Below, piece after piece: positions 17,331-26,477 of a stretch of 64,000 nucleotides of DNA. A program made the position numbers and the translations under genes. Each line of letters opens with the position of its first letter. Position 1 is the first letter of the stretch. Source of the DNA: Euzebyella marina (lineage in GTDB: Bacteria > Bacteroidota > Bacteroidia > Flavobacteriales > Flavobacteriaceae); the NCBI RefSeq assembly GCF_014855515.1, contig NZ_JACYFK010000004.1, forward strand, positions 124,001 to 188,000. The letters run 5' to 3'. The notes under the pieces were generated by a model, which was given only the letters and a program-made list of their open reading frames with translations, was not told the DNA's origin and did no database searches.

Positions 17331-17891
17331 ATGAAAATTTACACAAAGACCGGCGACAGGGGCACTACTGCCTTGATTGGGGGCACTAGGGTAAAAAAAC
17401 ATCATGTGCGCATAGAGAGCTATGGTACCATTGATGAGCTAAATTCGTGGTTGGGCCTCATTAGAGACCAAGAGGCAAGCAAAGAATTTAAAGAGGTGTT
17501 GGTCAAAATTCAAAATGAGCTATTTGTGGTAGGCTCATTACTTGCCGTAGACCCAGAAAAAGAGTCTTCAAAAAAAGTAAATCGAATGTCTATTCCTGAG
17601 TTGAACGATAGTATTCTTGACTTACTGGAAAGCGAAATCGACCAAATGAACGAAACGCTGTCGCCCATGACCCATTTTATACTTCCAGGGGGTCATACTT
17701 CTGTGTCATACTGTCACATAGCCCGAACGGTTTGCAGAAGGGCAGAAAGAATGTGCACTCTACTTCACGAAAAAGAACCATTAAATAATTTAGTTCTGTC
17801 ATTTTTGAATCGGTTGAGCGACTATTTATTTGTACTGGCACGAAAATTGTCGCAACAATTGAAAGCAGAAGAAGTAAAATGGATTCCCTAA
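17331..17891 (+). CDS. PduO-type cob(I)yrinic acid a,c-diamide adenosyltransferase
   Basis: 186 residues, the usual length of PduO/MMAB-type ATP:cob(I)alamin adenosyltransferases. The N-terminal ATP-binding signature 'KIYTKTGDRGTTALIGG' and 'YGTIDELNSWLG' are intact. 'ILPGGHTSVSYCHIARTVCRRAERM' contains the conserved Arg and catalytic region, and the end has 'FLNRLSDYLFVLAR'. It makes adenosylcobalamin in the cytoplasm. A likely client is methylmalonyl-CoA mutase, whose G-protein chaperone MeaB is encoded at 42910 in this window, though not adjacent. Confidence 0.9.
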   Translation: MKIYTKTGDRGTTALIGGTRVKKHHVRIESYGTIDELNSWLGLIRDQEASKEFKEVLVKIQNELFVVGSLLAVDPEKESSKKVNRMSIPELNDSILDLLESEIDQMNETLSPMTHFILPGGHTSVSYCHIARTVCRRAERMCTLLHEKEPLNNLVLSFLNRLSDYLFVLARKLSQQLKAEEVKWIP

Positions 17892-18025
17892 AAAAGAATA
17901 TTTATTCATTCATGGGAAACTTTGAGATTAAGCCTTGAATAATTTGTTATTTTCTAATAATTTGATTATTTCTTCGTTATCAAACTATTAAATCAAAAAT
18001 ATTGCTGACAAAATGGTCATTTTAC

Positions 18026-18055
18026 TTGGCTATGAATTCAGAAAATTTATTTTTG
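18026..18055 (+). promoter_or_regulatory. Bacteroidota-type promoter of the DUF2795-like gene
   Basis: TTG at 18026-18028 and TATTTTTG at 18048-18055 are separated by 19 bases, matching the -33/-7 pattern of Bacteroidota sigma-A promoters. Predicted start near 18062, about 20 bases before the ATG at 18083. It is the best full promoter match I found in the window. Confidence 0.6.
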
Positions 18056-18082
18056 CAAAAATTTTAAAACCGATTTATTACA

Positions 18083-18307
18083 ATGTACTGGACATTAGAA
18101 CTAGCATCTTATTTGAGCGATGCACCATGGCCGGCCACCAAAGATGAGTTGATTGATTACTCGATCCGTACCGGTGCGCCTTTAGAGGTCGTCGAAAACT
18201 TGCAGTCCATGGAAGAGGAAGGCGGTGAAATTTACGAATCTATCGAAGAGATCTGGCCTGATTATCCTACTGAAGAAGACTATCTCTGGAACGAGGATGA
18301 GTATTAA
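18083..18307 (+). CDS. Small acidic DUF2795-like protein
   Basis: 74 residues, strongly acidic at the C-terminus ('EEIWPDYPTEEDYLWNEDEY'). The first 50 residues ('ELASYLSDAPWPATKDELID' and the helix after it) resemble a DUF2795 helical bundle: a start, a 'WPATKDEL' turn, and a helix ending 'VVENLQSMEEEG'. No signal or membrane segment, so cytoplasmic. It has its own consensus promoter (18026-18055) and terminator (18331-18357) and precedes secA. Function unknown; no evidence ties it to secretion beyond position. Confidence 0.75.
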   Translation: MYWTLELASYLSDAPWPATKDELIDYSIRTGAPLEVVENLQSMEEEGGEIYESIEEIWPDYPTEEDYLWNEDEY

Positions 18308-18330
18308 TCCCTTTCCAAGAAACTAATATA

Positions 18331-18357
18331 AAAAGCTCCGTTTAGGGGCTTTTTTTG
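18331..18357 (+). terminator. Rho-independent terminator
   Basis: AAAAGCTCC pairs with GGGGCTTTT (one G-T pair), followed by a T run, 24 bases after the small acidic gene. It separates that gene from secA. Confidence 0.75.
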
Positions 18358-18469
18358 GTTGTTGACTTTCCTTTTCGAATGGCGCAATAATCCTTCAAAA
18401 TAAAAGAATTTCTTAGGTCACAATTTGTTAAATTCGCCCCACATGGCATATAAGGTTGCAAGTTCTCTG

Positions 18470-18477
18470 TAATTTTG
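18470..18477 (+). promoter_or_regulatory. Candidate secA promoter -7 element
   Basis: TAATTTTG is a perfect -7 match; a start near 18484 would leave a leader of about 120 bases before the secA ATG at 18604. The leader repeats CCATTAGT and has CCCATT/AATGGG complementarity. No SecM-like ORF is visible in it. Confidence 0.4.
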
Positions 18478-18603
18478 GCAGTCGAACTACTGATTTCTCC
18501 ATTATCCCATTAGTGGAATAGCTTTTGAGAACCTTAGAGCACAAATGAAAAGATATATTACCAATGGGTGGCTCCATTAGTATTTCATCATAAAAAGAAT
18601 AAA

Positions 18604-21600
18604 ATGAGCATTTTAAATTCGGTACTGAAAATATTCGTAGGTGATAAGTCGAAGAAAGACGTTAAAGAACTACAACCTATACTTGATAAAATAAAATCTT
18701 TTGAAAAAGAACTGGAGGGTATCAGTCTTGATGAACTTAGAGACAAGACCAATACCTTTAAGTTGAAGATCGCAGAAGACATTAGCGAGATAACCGCAAA
18801 AATAAATGCTCTTGAAGAAGAGGTAAAGGTTTCAGAAGATATCGATAAGAACGAAGAGCTATATTCAGAAATCGATAAACTAAAAGAAGAAGCCTACACT
18901 ATTACCGAAAAAACGCTCAACGACATCTTACCTGTAGCCTTTGCCGTAGTCAAAGAAACCGCAAAACGTTTTGCCAACAATTCTACCTTAACGGTTACCG
19001 CTTCAGAATTTGACAGACACTTATCGGGTACCAAAAGTTATGTTACGCTAGATGACGACAAGGCCATTTGGAACAATTCTTGGGATGCGGCAGGTAAAGA
19101 AGTAACTTGGGACATGGTTCACTACGATGTACAGCTCATAGGCGGTATTGCACTTCACCAAGGAAAGATTGCCGAAATGCAAACAGGGGAAGGTAAAACG
19201 TTGGTAGCTACCCTACCCCTCTACTTAAACGCATTGGCCGGTCATGGTTCGCATTTGGTAACCGTAAACGATTATCTGGCAAAAAGGGATAGTGCCTGGA
19301 TGGCCCCCATTTTTGAATTTCATGGTCTCTCGGTAGATTGTATCGACCACCACAGACCTAATTCAGCAGGCAGAAGGGCTGCCTACAATGCAGATATTAC
19401 TTATGGTACCAACAACGAATTCGGTTTTGACTACCTACGTGATAATATGGCCCATACCCCTAAAGATTTGGTACAAAGGCCACACCATTTTGCCATTGTT
19501 GATGAGGTAGACTCAGTGTTGATCGATGACGCCAGAACACCGTTGATTATTTCCGGGCCTGTTCCTGAAGGCGATAGACACGAATTCAATGAACTTAGAC
19601 CTAAAGTAAGCGATATAGTCAACAAACAACGCCAACACTTAACAGGCGTTTTGGCAGAAGCCAAAAAGTTGATTGCATCCGGAGATACCAAAGAAGGCGG
19701 GTTCTTATTGTTAAGGGTCTATCGCGGACTTCCAAAAAACAAAGCACTTATTAAGTTTTTAAGTGAAGAAGGCATCAAACAGTTATTGCAGAAAACAGAG
19801 AGTTTTTATATGCAAGACAACAACCGTGAAATGCCGAAGGTTGATGAAGATCTTTTATTCGTAATCGATGAAAAGAACAATCAAATTGAATTGACCGATA
19901 AAGGGGTCGATTACATTTCTGGGGCCCAAGACCGTGATTTCTTCGTAATGCCCGATATAGGAGCCGAAATTGCCAAAATAGAAAGCCAAGATCTAGAAGT
20001 CGAAAAAGAAGCAGAGCTTAAAGAAGAGCTTTTTAAAGAATTTGGCGTTAAGAGTGAACGCATTCATACCATGACCCAGTTATTGAAGGCCTATACCCTT
20101 TTTGAAAAGGATGTAGAGTATGTGGTTATGGATAATAAAGTAATGATCGTTGATGAGCAAACCGGCCGTATTATGGACGGTAGACGTTACTCAGATGGTC
20201 TACACCAGGCAATCGAGGCAAAAGAGAATGTAAAGATCGAAGCTCTTACCCAGACATTTGCTACCGTTACTTTGCAGAACTACTTTAGAATGTACAAGAA
20301 ACTGGCAGGTATGACCGGTACGGCAGTTACCGAAGCTGGTGAGTTCTGGGAAATATACAAGTTGGACGTAATGGAAATTCCGACCAACCGCCCCATTGCC
20401 CGTGAAGATAGAAACGACCTTATTTACAAAACAAAAAGGGAAAAATATAATGCCATTATCGAAGAGGTTACCAAGCTTTCTGAAGCTGGTAGACCGATTC
20501 TGATAGGTACTACTTCCGTTGAAATATCAGAATTGTTGTCTAGAATGTTGACCATTAGAAAGGTCAACCACAATGTTCTGAACGCGAAACTGCATAAAAA
20601 AGAAGCCGATGTAGTGGCAGAAGCCGGTAAATCAGGTGTTGTTACCATCGCCACCAACATGGCGGGTCGTGGTACCGATATTAAATTGACCGACAGTGTT
20701 AAAAAAGCAGGTGGTTTGGCAATCATCGGTACCGAGAGACATGATTCTAGACGTGTAGACAGACAGCTTCGTGGTCGTTCCGGTAGACAGGGTGATCCAG
20801 GAATGTCTCAGTTCTACGTTTCTTTAGAAGATAACCTTATGCGCTTGTTCGGTTCTGATAGGGTTGCCAAAATGATGGATAAGATGGGCCTAGAAGAAGG
20901 TGAGGTCATTCAGCACTCAATGATGACCAAATCAATTGAAAGAGCGCAAAAGAAAGTCGAGGAAAACAATTTTGGAGTACGTAAGCGTCTTCTAGAATAT
21001 GATGATGTGATGAACGCCCAACGTGAAGTTGTTTATAAAAGAAGGCGTCATGCCCTTCAAGGTGAGCGATTAAAAGTTGATATTGCGAACATGGTGTTCG
21101 ATACATGCGAAACCATTACCGAAACAAATAAGGCGGCAGGTGATTATAAGAATTTTGAGTTTGAGCTTATCAAATACTTTTCGATTACCTCTCCTATAAC
21201 AGAGGAGGAATTCAATAAAATAGGAGTTCAAGACATTGCTTTGAAAGTCTACGATTCTGCCTATCAGCATTACCTAGAAAAGATGGAGCGAAATGCTTCC
21301 ACAGCTTTCCCGGTAATCAAAAAAGTATACGAAGACAACTCGAATAAGTTTGAGCGAATCGTTGTTCCGTTTACTGACGGAATCAAAACATTGAATGTGG
21401 TAACGGACCTTCAAGGTGCCTACGAATCAAATGGAAAGCAATTGATCAACGATTTTGAAAAGAATATTACCCTTGCCATTATCGATGATTCATGGAAAAC
21501 TCATTTGCGTAAGATGGATGAGCTCAAGCAATCAGTACAATTGGCCGTTCATGAGCAAAAAGACCCTCTTTTGATCTATAAGTTCGAGGCTTTTGAACTT

Positions 21601-21966
21601 TTTAAAGGGATGATCGATAAGGTGAACAGAGAAGTGGTTTCTTTCCTTTTCAAAGGAGAATTGCCAAGTGGCAACCCTAATGAAATTCAGGAAGCACGTA
21701 ATGTACGTAAGCCAAAAGAAAACCTTCAGACCAGTAAAGAAGAAATTCCTAATAGTGATGAACTGGCTGCGCGAAACCGGGCCGCAGGTCAAACACAAGG
21801 TCAAAGACCACAGATAACGGAAACTATCACTAGAGAACGCCCTAAAATAGGCCGCAACGATCGGGTTACCATAAAAAATGTAATGTCAGGTGAAAGTAAA
21901 ACCGTAAAATACAAACAGGCAGAACCGCTCATCGAAAAAGGTGAATGGGTACTGACCGAAGAATAG
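18604..21966 (+). CDS. secA: Preprotein translocase ATPase SecA
   Basis: 1120 residues from the ATG at 18604. A GTG at 18568 would add 12 residues that lack family character, and 'MSILNSVLKIFVGDK' is the expected opening. Walker A 'MQTGEGKTLVATLPL', DEVD 'IVDEVDSVLIDDARTPLIIS', the preprotein cross-linking domain and 'TNMAGRGTDIKL' are all present, as are the helical scaffold and wing domains. It is longer than E. coli SecA (901) because of inserts in the first 450 residues, as usual in Bacteroidota. The C-terminal zinc-finger motif (CxC...CH) is absent; the protein ends 'EKGEWVLTEE'. It drives Sec export through SecYEG. Confidence 0.96.
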   Translation: MSILNSVLKIFVGDKSKKDVKELQPILDKIKSFEKELEGISLDELRDKTNTFKLKIAEDISEITAKINALEEEVKVSEDIDKNEELYSEIDKLKEEAYTITEKTLNDILPVAFAVVKETAKRFANNSTLTVTASEFDRHLSGTKSYVTLDDDKAIWNNSWDAAGKEVTWDMVHYDVQLIGGIALHQGKIAEMQTGEGKTLVATLPLYLNALAGHGSHLVTVNDYLAKRDSAWMAPIFEFHGLSVDCIDHHRPNSAGRRAAYNADITYGTNNEFGFDYLRDNMAHTPKDLVQRPHHFAIVDEVDSVLIDDARTPLIISGPVPEGDRHEFNELRPKVSDIVNKQRQHLTGVLAEAKKLIASGDTKEGGFLLLRVYRGLPKNKALIKFLSEEGIKQLLQKTESFYMQDNNREMPKVDEDLLFVIDEKNNQIELTDKGVDYISGAQDRDFFVMPDIGAEIAKIESQDLEVEKEAELKEELFKEFGVKSERIHTMTQLLKAYTLFEKDVEYVVMDNKVMIVDEQTGRIMDGRRYSDGLHQAIEAKENVKIEALTQTFATVTLQNYFRMYKKLAGMTGTAVTEAGEFWEIYKLDVMEIPTNRPIAREDRNDLIYKTKREKYNAIIEEVTKLSEAGRPILIGTTSVEISELLSRMLTIRKVNHNVLNAKLHKKEADVVAEAGKSGVVTIATNMAGRGTDIKLTDSVKKAGGLAIIGTERHDSRRVDRQLRGRSGRQGDPGMSQFYVSLEDNLMRLFGSDRVAKMMDKMGLEEGEVIQHSMMTKSIERAQKKVEENNFGVRKRLLEYDDVMNAQREVVYKRRRHALQGERLKVDIANMVFDTCETITETNKAAGDYKNFEFELIKYFSITSPITEEEFNKIGVQDIALKVYDSAYQHYLEKMERNASTAFPVIKKVYEDNSNKFERIVVPFTDGIKTLNVVTDLQGAYESNGKQLINDFEKNITLAIIDDSWKTHLRKMDELKQSVQLAVHEQKDPLLIYKFEAFELFKGMIDKVNREVVSFLFKGELPSGNPNEIQEARNVRKPKENLQTSKEEIPNSDELAARNRAAGQTQGQRPQITETITRERPKIGRNDRVTIKNVMSGESKTVKYKQAEPLIEKGEWVLTEE

Positions 21967-21990
21967 AAGCCAGAACCTTCTTTGTGGCAG

Positions 21991-22028
21991 AACGGCAACC
22001 TTTAATGTAAAGGTTGCCGTTCTTTTTT
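21991..22028 (+). terminator. Strong rho-independent terminator of secA
   Basis: A perfect 14-base-pair stem (21991-22004 with 22008-22021), a three-base loop and a T-rich tail, 25 bases after the secA stop. Confidence 0.95.
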
Positions 22029-22136
22029 GTCAATAATCGTCATGAATTGTACAAATTCTAAAATTTGAAGTATCTTTTAACAAGACTTCAACTACATCAA
22101 AATATGACTCGTTAATCAATCTCAATTAAAATTTCG

Positions 22137-23342
22137 ATGGTTAGGCGTGCCAAAATAAACCTTAATCGATTGGGCAATAAAACTGATTTATTGCTAAAAT
22201 TCAATTATGCGTCTTCTATTTTGAGCTTTGTTTTGGGTGTAATCTGCACCTTCTTTATCAATGTAGAAGGCACTATACCTTTCATCTTTTTTTGGTACAC
22301 CGGTCTAAATCTTTTAAATGTTCTTCTCTTCAAATACCACCGTAATTTAACCGTTATGGCCATTTTTACCTCGATTTTATCTTGGGTAAGTACGGTCGTC
22401 ATTAGTTTGTTCAGTGGAGGAATTGAGAGTCCGTTCATTTTCGTTTTGGCCATTATAGTACTCGCGGGCTATGTTTCTACTAGACTATTCGGCAAGGTCT
22501 ATATGTACGTCATTTTATCAAGTATTCTGATCATTTTTTTCCTAGGCCATTTTTATCCTGAACATTTCCGTACTGAAATACCAATAGCATCAAAAGAAAT
22601 TTTTAGCCTCATTAGCCTCTTATTTGCTGTTTACCTACTCGGCTATATATTTGGCAAAAATCTTTTAGAAACCCATCGTTCGCTATTTCTATCTAAAGAA
22701 GAAATTGAGATTAAAATAAAGGAAAAAGAAAACCTTTTAAGTGAAGTGCATCATCGCGTAAAGAATAACCTTCAAACAGTTTCAAGTCTTCTAAATCTAC
22801 AGTCTAGAAATACAAAAAATGGTAAGGTCAAAGAACTGACCAAAAGCAGTCAGAATAGGGTTCTGTCAATGGCAATCATACATGAGATGCTTTATCTAAA
22901 ACAAAACATCTCTAAAATAGACTTTAGGTCGTATGTTCAAGGACTCACCGATTACCTCATCAAGTCTGCAAATGCCGACAAAAAAAATATAGAGGTACAA
23001 ATAGATATTCCTGATATACAACTCGGCATAGATACGGCCATACCACTTGGCCTATTAATCAATGAAGCGTTTACAAACTCAATAAAATACGCTTTTAACG
23101 AAACGAATAAAGGCCTTGTAGACATCGAACTGAAAAGAACCGATAATCCGGAAGAATATAAACTTAGAATTAGTGATAATGGTACTGGTTTCACCAAGCA
23201 AGTAAACATTAAGAAAGCCAAATCATTAGGCTTAAAGCTCATTCACAACCTGGCCAGACAACTTCATGGTTCAGCAAGACGTCTTAATACTGGTCACGGT
23301 ACCGGTTATGAAGTCATATTCAAGGATGTTCAAAAACATTGA
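22137..23342 (+). CDS. Six-TM sensor histidine kinase, HisKA_2 type (copy 1)
   Basis: 401 residues. Six hydrophobic helices occupy about 22-180, with almost no periplasmic loop. They include the signature 'SGGIESPFIFVLAIIVLAGY', shared with the copies at 23656 and 26478. A coiled-coil linker leads to the H box 'EVHHRVKNNLQTVSSLLNLQ' with the phospho-acceptor His at about 205, which is the HisKA_2 form. The ATPase domain has the N box 'GLLINEAFTNSIKYAF' and G box 'DNGTGFTKQ'. No response regulator is adjacent. The compact multi-helix sensor suggests a membrane-level or short-peptide signal, but the ligand is unknown. Confidence 0.85.
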   Translation: MVRRAKINLNRLGNKTDLLLKFNYASSILSFVLGVICTFFINVEGTIPFIFFWYTGLNLLNVLLFKYHRNLTVMAIFTSILSWVSTVVISLFSGGIESPFIFVLAIIVLAGYVSTRLFGKVYMYVILSSILIIFFLGHFYPEHFRTEIPIASKEIFSLISLLFAVYLLGYIFGKNLLETHRSLFLSKEEIEIKIKEKENLLSEVHHRVKNNLQTVSSLLNLQSRNTKNGKVKELTKSSQNRVLSMAIIHEMLYLKQNISKIDFRSYVQGLTDYLIKSANADKKNIEVQIDIPDIQLGIDTAIPLGLLINEAFTNSIKYAFNETNKGLVDIELKRTDNPEEYKLRISDNGTGFTKQVNIKKAKSLGLKLIHNLARQLHGSARRLNTGHGTGYEVIFKDVQKH

Positions 23343-23655
23343 ATAGTTGAATTTTTTGTAGGATAAATATTAACAAAATAACATTTGAGGAGAACGTTAT
23401 TTCCATGCTTTTACAGAAAAATGTTTTATTATCAACTGGTTGCAAATTGCAAATTTCATTTCAACTTTTCTTCCGCAGATTAAAGACTTTTCGTAATAAA
23501 ATCGTAGTTTAAACCCAAATTTCTACCTAACCCTAGAAATATACTTCATTTTATCGGCTATATGTCGGTAGAACTGCTGTTCGTTTCCACTAGCTCCAAA
23601 CATACTTGGGGCATAGGTTAGGTTTGCATGAATGTGAATACCGCCTGGTTATCGA
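23343..23655. other. 313-bp gap between kinase copies 1 and 2
   Basis: Contains a small hairpin (AAATAAC 23376-23382 with GTTATTT 23396-23402), a tandem TTGCAAA pair (23440-23453) and a minus-strand protein-like fragment (23523-23648, listed separately). I see no strong promoter or terminator for either kinase. Confidence 0.4.
23523..23648 (-). pseudogene. Possible gene remnant: 41-codon protein-like C-terminal fragment
   Basis: On the minus strand an open stretch of 41 codons ends at a TAG and is preceded in frame by a TAA, with no start at its beginning. Its translation ('GGIHIHANLTYAPSMFGASG', then a segment ending 'FYRHIADKMKYISRVR') has the residue mix of a real protein, not of random A+T-rich DNA. 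I do not recognise the parent family. It sits between two kinase paralogues, so it could be debris from the duplication or an older neighbour. Chance is not excluded. Confidence 0.3.
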
Positions 23656-24888
23656 ATGATTAAAAGCAGTAAAATAGACCATCGAATATCCAACCAAACC
23701 AGGTTGCTAAAAAAGTTTATCTATAATTCTTCGGGCTTGAGCTTGGTTTTTGGCCTGATCTGTATGTTCGTACTTAGAATAGATGGGGTCGTTCCGACAG
23801 TATTCTTTGGTTTTTCCATTCTTAATTTATTAAACCTCGTTCATTTTAATACATATGGAAAATTGGCCCTTTCGGCGGTTGTTTCCGCTACACTTTCGTT
23901 TATAGGGGCATCTGCTATAACCTTGCTATCAGGAGGAATCAATAGCCCTTTCATTTTTGTTTTGATCATCATTGTTTTAGGAGGTTATGTGTCGGCTCGA
24001 CTGTTCGGAAAAATCTACTTGATAAGTACCGTAGTTGCCATATTGATTATCTATGGGTTGAGCGAGGCCGGAATCTACAAATCCATCAATGCTGTACCTG
24101 AAGCCTCTAGAGACCTTTTTGGTCTTCTTAGTTTACTTTTCTCGGTGTATATGTTGGGCGGTGTCTTCGGCAGGGATATTTTGAAGGCCCACCAGACCAT
24201 GAGTGACTCCAAAGGAAAAATAGAAAATAGAATTCTTGAGAAGGAAAGATTGTTACGTACGGTTCACCACCGTGTCAAGAACAACCTTCAGACCGTTTCC
24301 AGTCTTCTTAACCTACAAGCTAAAAACTCCACTAATGAAACAATAAAAGACTTGGTAATGAGCAGCCAGAATCGGGTGAACGCTATGGCCATGATTCATG
24401 AAATGCTCTATTTACGTGATAACCTATCGAAAATAGAGTTCAACTCTTATATAAAAGAACTGAGCGAATACCTCATCAAATCGACTCATAAAGAAAATAA
24501 AAATGTTGTCATAAATATTGACATTCCAGATTTGCGCCTTGGTATCGATACCGCTATTCCGTTAGGCTTATTGATCAATGAAGCGGTCACCAATTCGCTT
24601 AAATATGGTTTTGTCGAGAATATACAAGGCAAAATCGATATTAAGTTAGAAAAAGATGATTCTAACAAAACGTATCACCTAAGTATTAGTGACAATGGTG
24701 TGGGCTTCCCAAGAGACATTGAACTTCGAACCAGTACCTCATTGGGGCTTAAACTGATTCACAATTTGGCCAGGCAACTTAAAGGTTCGGTAAAAAGAGA
24801 TCTTTCAAAAAAAGGAACTAGTTATAATGTGCGTTTCAGAGAAATAACCGCCCCCTACCTTTCCGATAAAGAATTGAGGTCGTTCTAG
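23656..24888 (+). CDS. Six-TM sensor histidine kinase, HisKA_2 type (copy 2)
   Basis: 410 residues, with the same architecture as the copy at 22137: six membrane helices to about residue 180 with 'SGGINSPFIFVLIIIVLGGY', then H box 'TVHHRVKNNLQTVSSLLNLQ' (His about 204). The ATPase domain has N box 'GLLINEAVTNSLKYGF' and G box 'DNGVGFPRD'. Nearly identical kinase cores with more divergent helices point to duplication followed by sensor change. The C-terminus carries a short extra tail (about 12 residues) absent from copy 1. No partner regulator is adjacent; the next gene is an unrelated oxidoreductase. Confidence 0.85.
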   Translation: MIKSSKIDHRISNQTRLLKKFIYNSSGLSLVFGLICMFVLRIDGVVPTVFFGFSILNLLNLVHFNTYGKLALSAVVSATLSFIGASAITLLSGGINSPFIFVLIIIVLGGYVSARLFGKIYLISTVVAILIIYGLSEAGIYKSINAVPEASRDLFGLLSLLFSVYMLGGVFGRDILKAHQTMSDSKGKIENRILEKERLLRTVHHRVKNNLQTVSSLLNLQAKNSTNETIKDLVMSSQNRVNAMAMIHEMLYLRDNLSKIEFNSYIKELSEYLIKSTHKENKNVVINIDIPDLRLGIDTAIPLGLLINEAVTNSLKYGFVENIQGKIDIKLEKDDSNKTYHLSISDNGVGFPRDIELRTSTSLGLKLIHNLARQLKGSVKRDLSKKGTSYNVRFREITAPYLSDKELRSF

Positions 24889-24953
24889 TGCAAAAAATCG
24901 AATTGGTTTAAATTCAATATCTTTATTCTTGATACTTGAAACACTAATCTCTC

Positions 24954-26348
24954 ATGACCAATTCTAGACGTCGGTTCATTTCGTCCATCAGTATGCTTGC
25001 CGCAAGTTCGGCCATGCCCCTGCATGCCTTTAATTTTGGAAAATCTGAAAAGCTCAAAGTTACCTTGGTCGGTACTGGGGTACGCGGAACTTCCTTTTGG
25101 GGCAAACGTTTGGTCGACCAATATTCAGACATACTTGAGTTTGTAGGTCTCTGCGACATCAACCCGGGAAGATTGGCATATGCCAAAGAATATATTGGCG
25201 CCAAGTGCCCAACTTTTACTGATTTTGAAAAGATGGTCAACAAAACCAAACCTGATTTGGTCATAGTTACCACTAAAGATTCGACCCATCACGAGTATAT
25301 CATTAAAGGTTTGGAAATGGGCTGCGATGTTTTGACCGAAAAGCCCCTGACGACTGACGAGAGCAAGTGTCAGGCTATTTTAGAGGCCGAAAGAAAATCG
25401 GACAAGAAGCTTATTGTAGGTTTCAATTATAGATGGAGCCCTTATGCCACAAAGGTTAAAGAACTTTTGATGAACAATGCAATCGGTAAATTGGTATCTG
25501 TAGATTTTCATTGGTACTTGAACACGTACCATGGCGCTTCTTATTTTAGAAGATGGCATGGTGAAATGGAAAGCGGTGGTTCATTATGGGTACACAAATC
25601 AACCCATCATTTCGACTTGTTAAACTGGTGGATAGACTCGGAACCAAGTGAGGTTTTTGCTTACGGAGACCTAGAATTTTATGGTAAAAATGGGCCTTTT
25701 AGAGGTGATAAATGCCGAACGTGCGAGCATAAGCCTGACTGTAAGTTTCATTGGGATATTACTAAAGATGAACGTATGATGAATCTTTACGCGAACCATG
25801 AAGAACATGATGGATATATTAGGGACAATTGTCTCTTTAGAAACGACATAGATATTTATGACAAGATGAGTGCCCAGGTGAAATACGCCAATAACACCGT
25901 GCTAAATTATTCTTTAACCACCTACTCGCCCTATGAAGGTTGGCGAATGGGCATTAATGGCACAGAAGGTAGAATTGAGGCGTGGCAAGACATCCCTTAT
26001 TTCAAAAATGAATCTATAGATGAGGCGGAGAAACACGCCAAAGAGATGGCGCAAACCGGTAAGGATGAGTTGACATATGAACCTGTAATTCTTCACAAAT
26101 TATGGAACAAGCATGAAACCATTCAAGTAGGTCTTGAAAAAAGTGGTCATGGCGGTGGAGACAAAAGGTTACATGATAAAATTTTCAAAAGCCCTGAAAC
26201 ACAAGATGAGTATGGTAGAACGGCGGGCGTAAGAGATGGCGCCATGTCCATTTTAATTGGTATTGGGGCCAGAAAAAGTATTGAATCAGGCAAACCTATT
26301 AAAATTGGTGACCTGACCGATTTAGAACCGAAAGTCTCGAGAACCTGA
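24954..26348 (+). CDS. Gfo/Idh/MocA family oxidoreductase, Tat-type exported
   Basis: 464 residues. The signal 'MTNSRRRFISSISMLAASSA' is Tat-like, as expected for an enzyme exported with its NAD(P) cofactor. The Rossmann opening is 'KVTLVGTGVRGTSFWG' and the family motif 'EKPLTTDESKC' supplies the catalytic Lys. The C-terminal domain has 'GGSLWVHKSTHHFDLLNWWI', matching the catalytic His region. A Cys cluster 'CRTCEHKPDC' lies at about 254-262, possibly a metal or structural site. Such enzymes oxidise or rearrange sugars; the substrate is not readable. It interrupts the kinase series. Confidence 0.85.
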   Translation: MTNSRRRFISSISMLAASSAMPLHAFNFGKSEKLKVTLVGTGVRGTSFWGKRLVDQYSDILEFVGLCDINPGRLAYAKEYIGAKCPTFTDFEKMVNKTKPDLVIVTTKDSTHHEYIIKGLEMGCDVLTEKPLTTDESKCQAILEAERKSDKKLIVGFNYRWSPYATKVKELLMNNAIGKLVSVDFHWYLNTYHGASYFRRWHGEMESGGSLWVHKSTHHFDLLNWWIDSEPSEVFAYGDLEFYGKNGPFRGDKCRTCEHKPDCKFHWDITKDERMMNLYANHEEHDGYIRDNCLFRNDIDIYDKMSAQVKYANNTVLNYSLTTYSPYEGWRMGINGTEGRIEAWQDIPYFKNESIDEAEKHAKEMAQTGKDELTYEPVILHKLWNKHETIQVGLEKSGHGGGDKRLHDKIFKSPETQDEYGRTAGVRDGAMSILIGIGARKSIESGKPIKIGDLTDLEPKVSRT

Positions 26349-26477
26349 TATTACCCTCCAACTTAAATCAAACCAATGAAGTTATTTGATAATCAGCCAA
26401 AACATAAGTAAATTTACTCTTGCTTGTGAGTTTTTACTTAAACCCAAGAGTAACAGTGTCAAACGAAAATCCCCTAT

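Noticed and set aside
18568-18603. GTG start giving SecA twelve extra N-terminal residues
   Set aside because: The extra residues lack family character, and the ATG at 18604 gives the normal MSILNSVLKIF opening.
23440-23453. Tandem TTGCAAA pair
   Set aside because: Only two copies in A+T-rich intergenic DNA; no sign of a repeat array or binding-site series.
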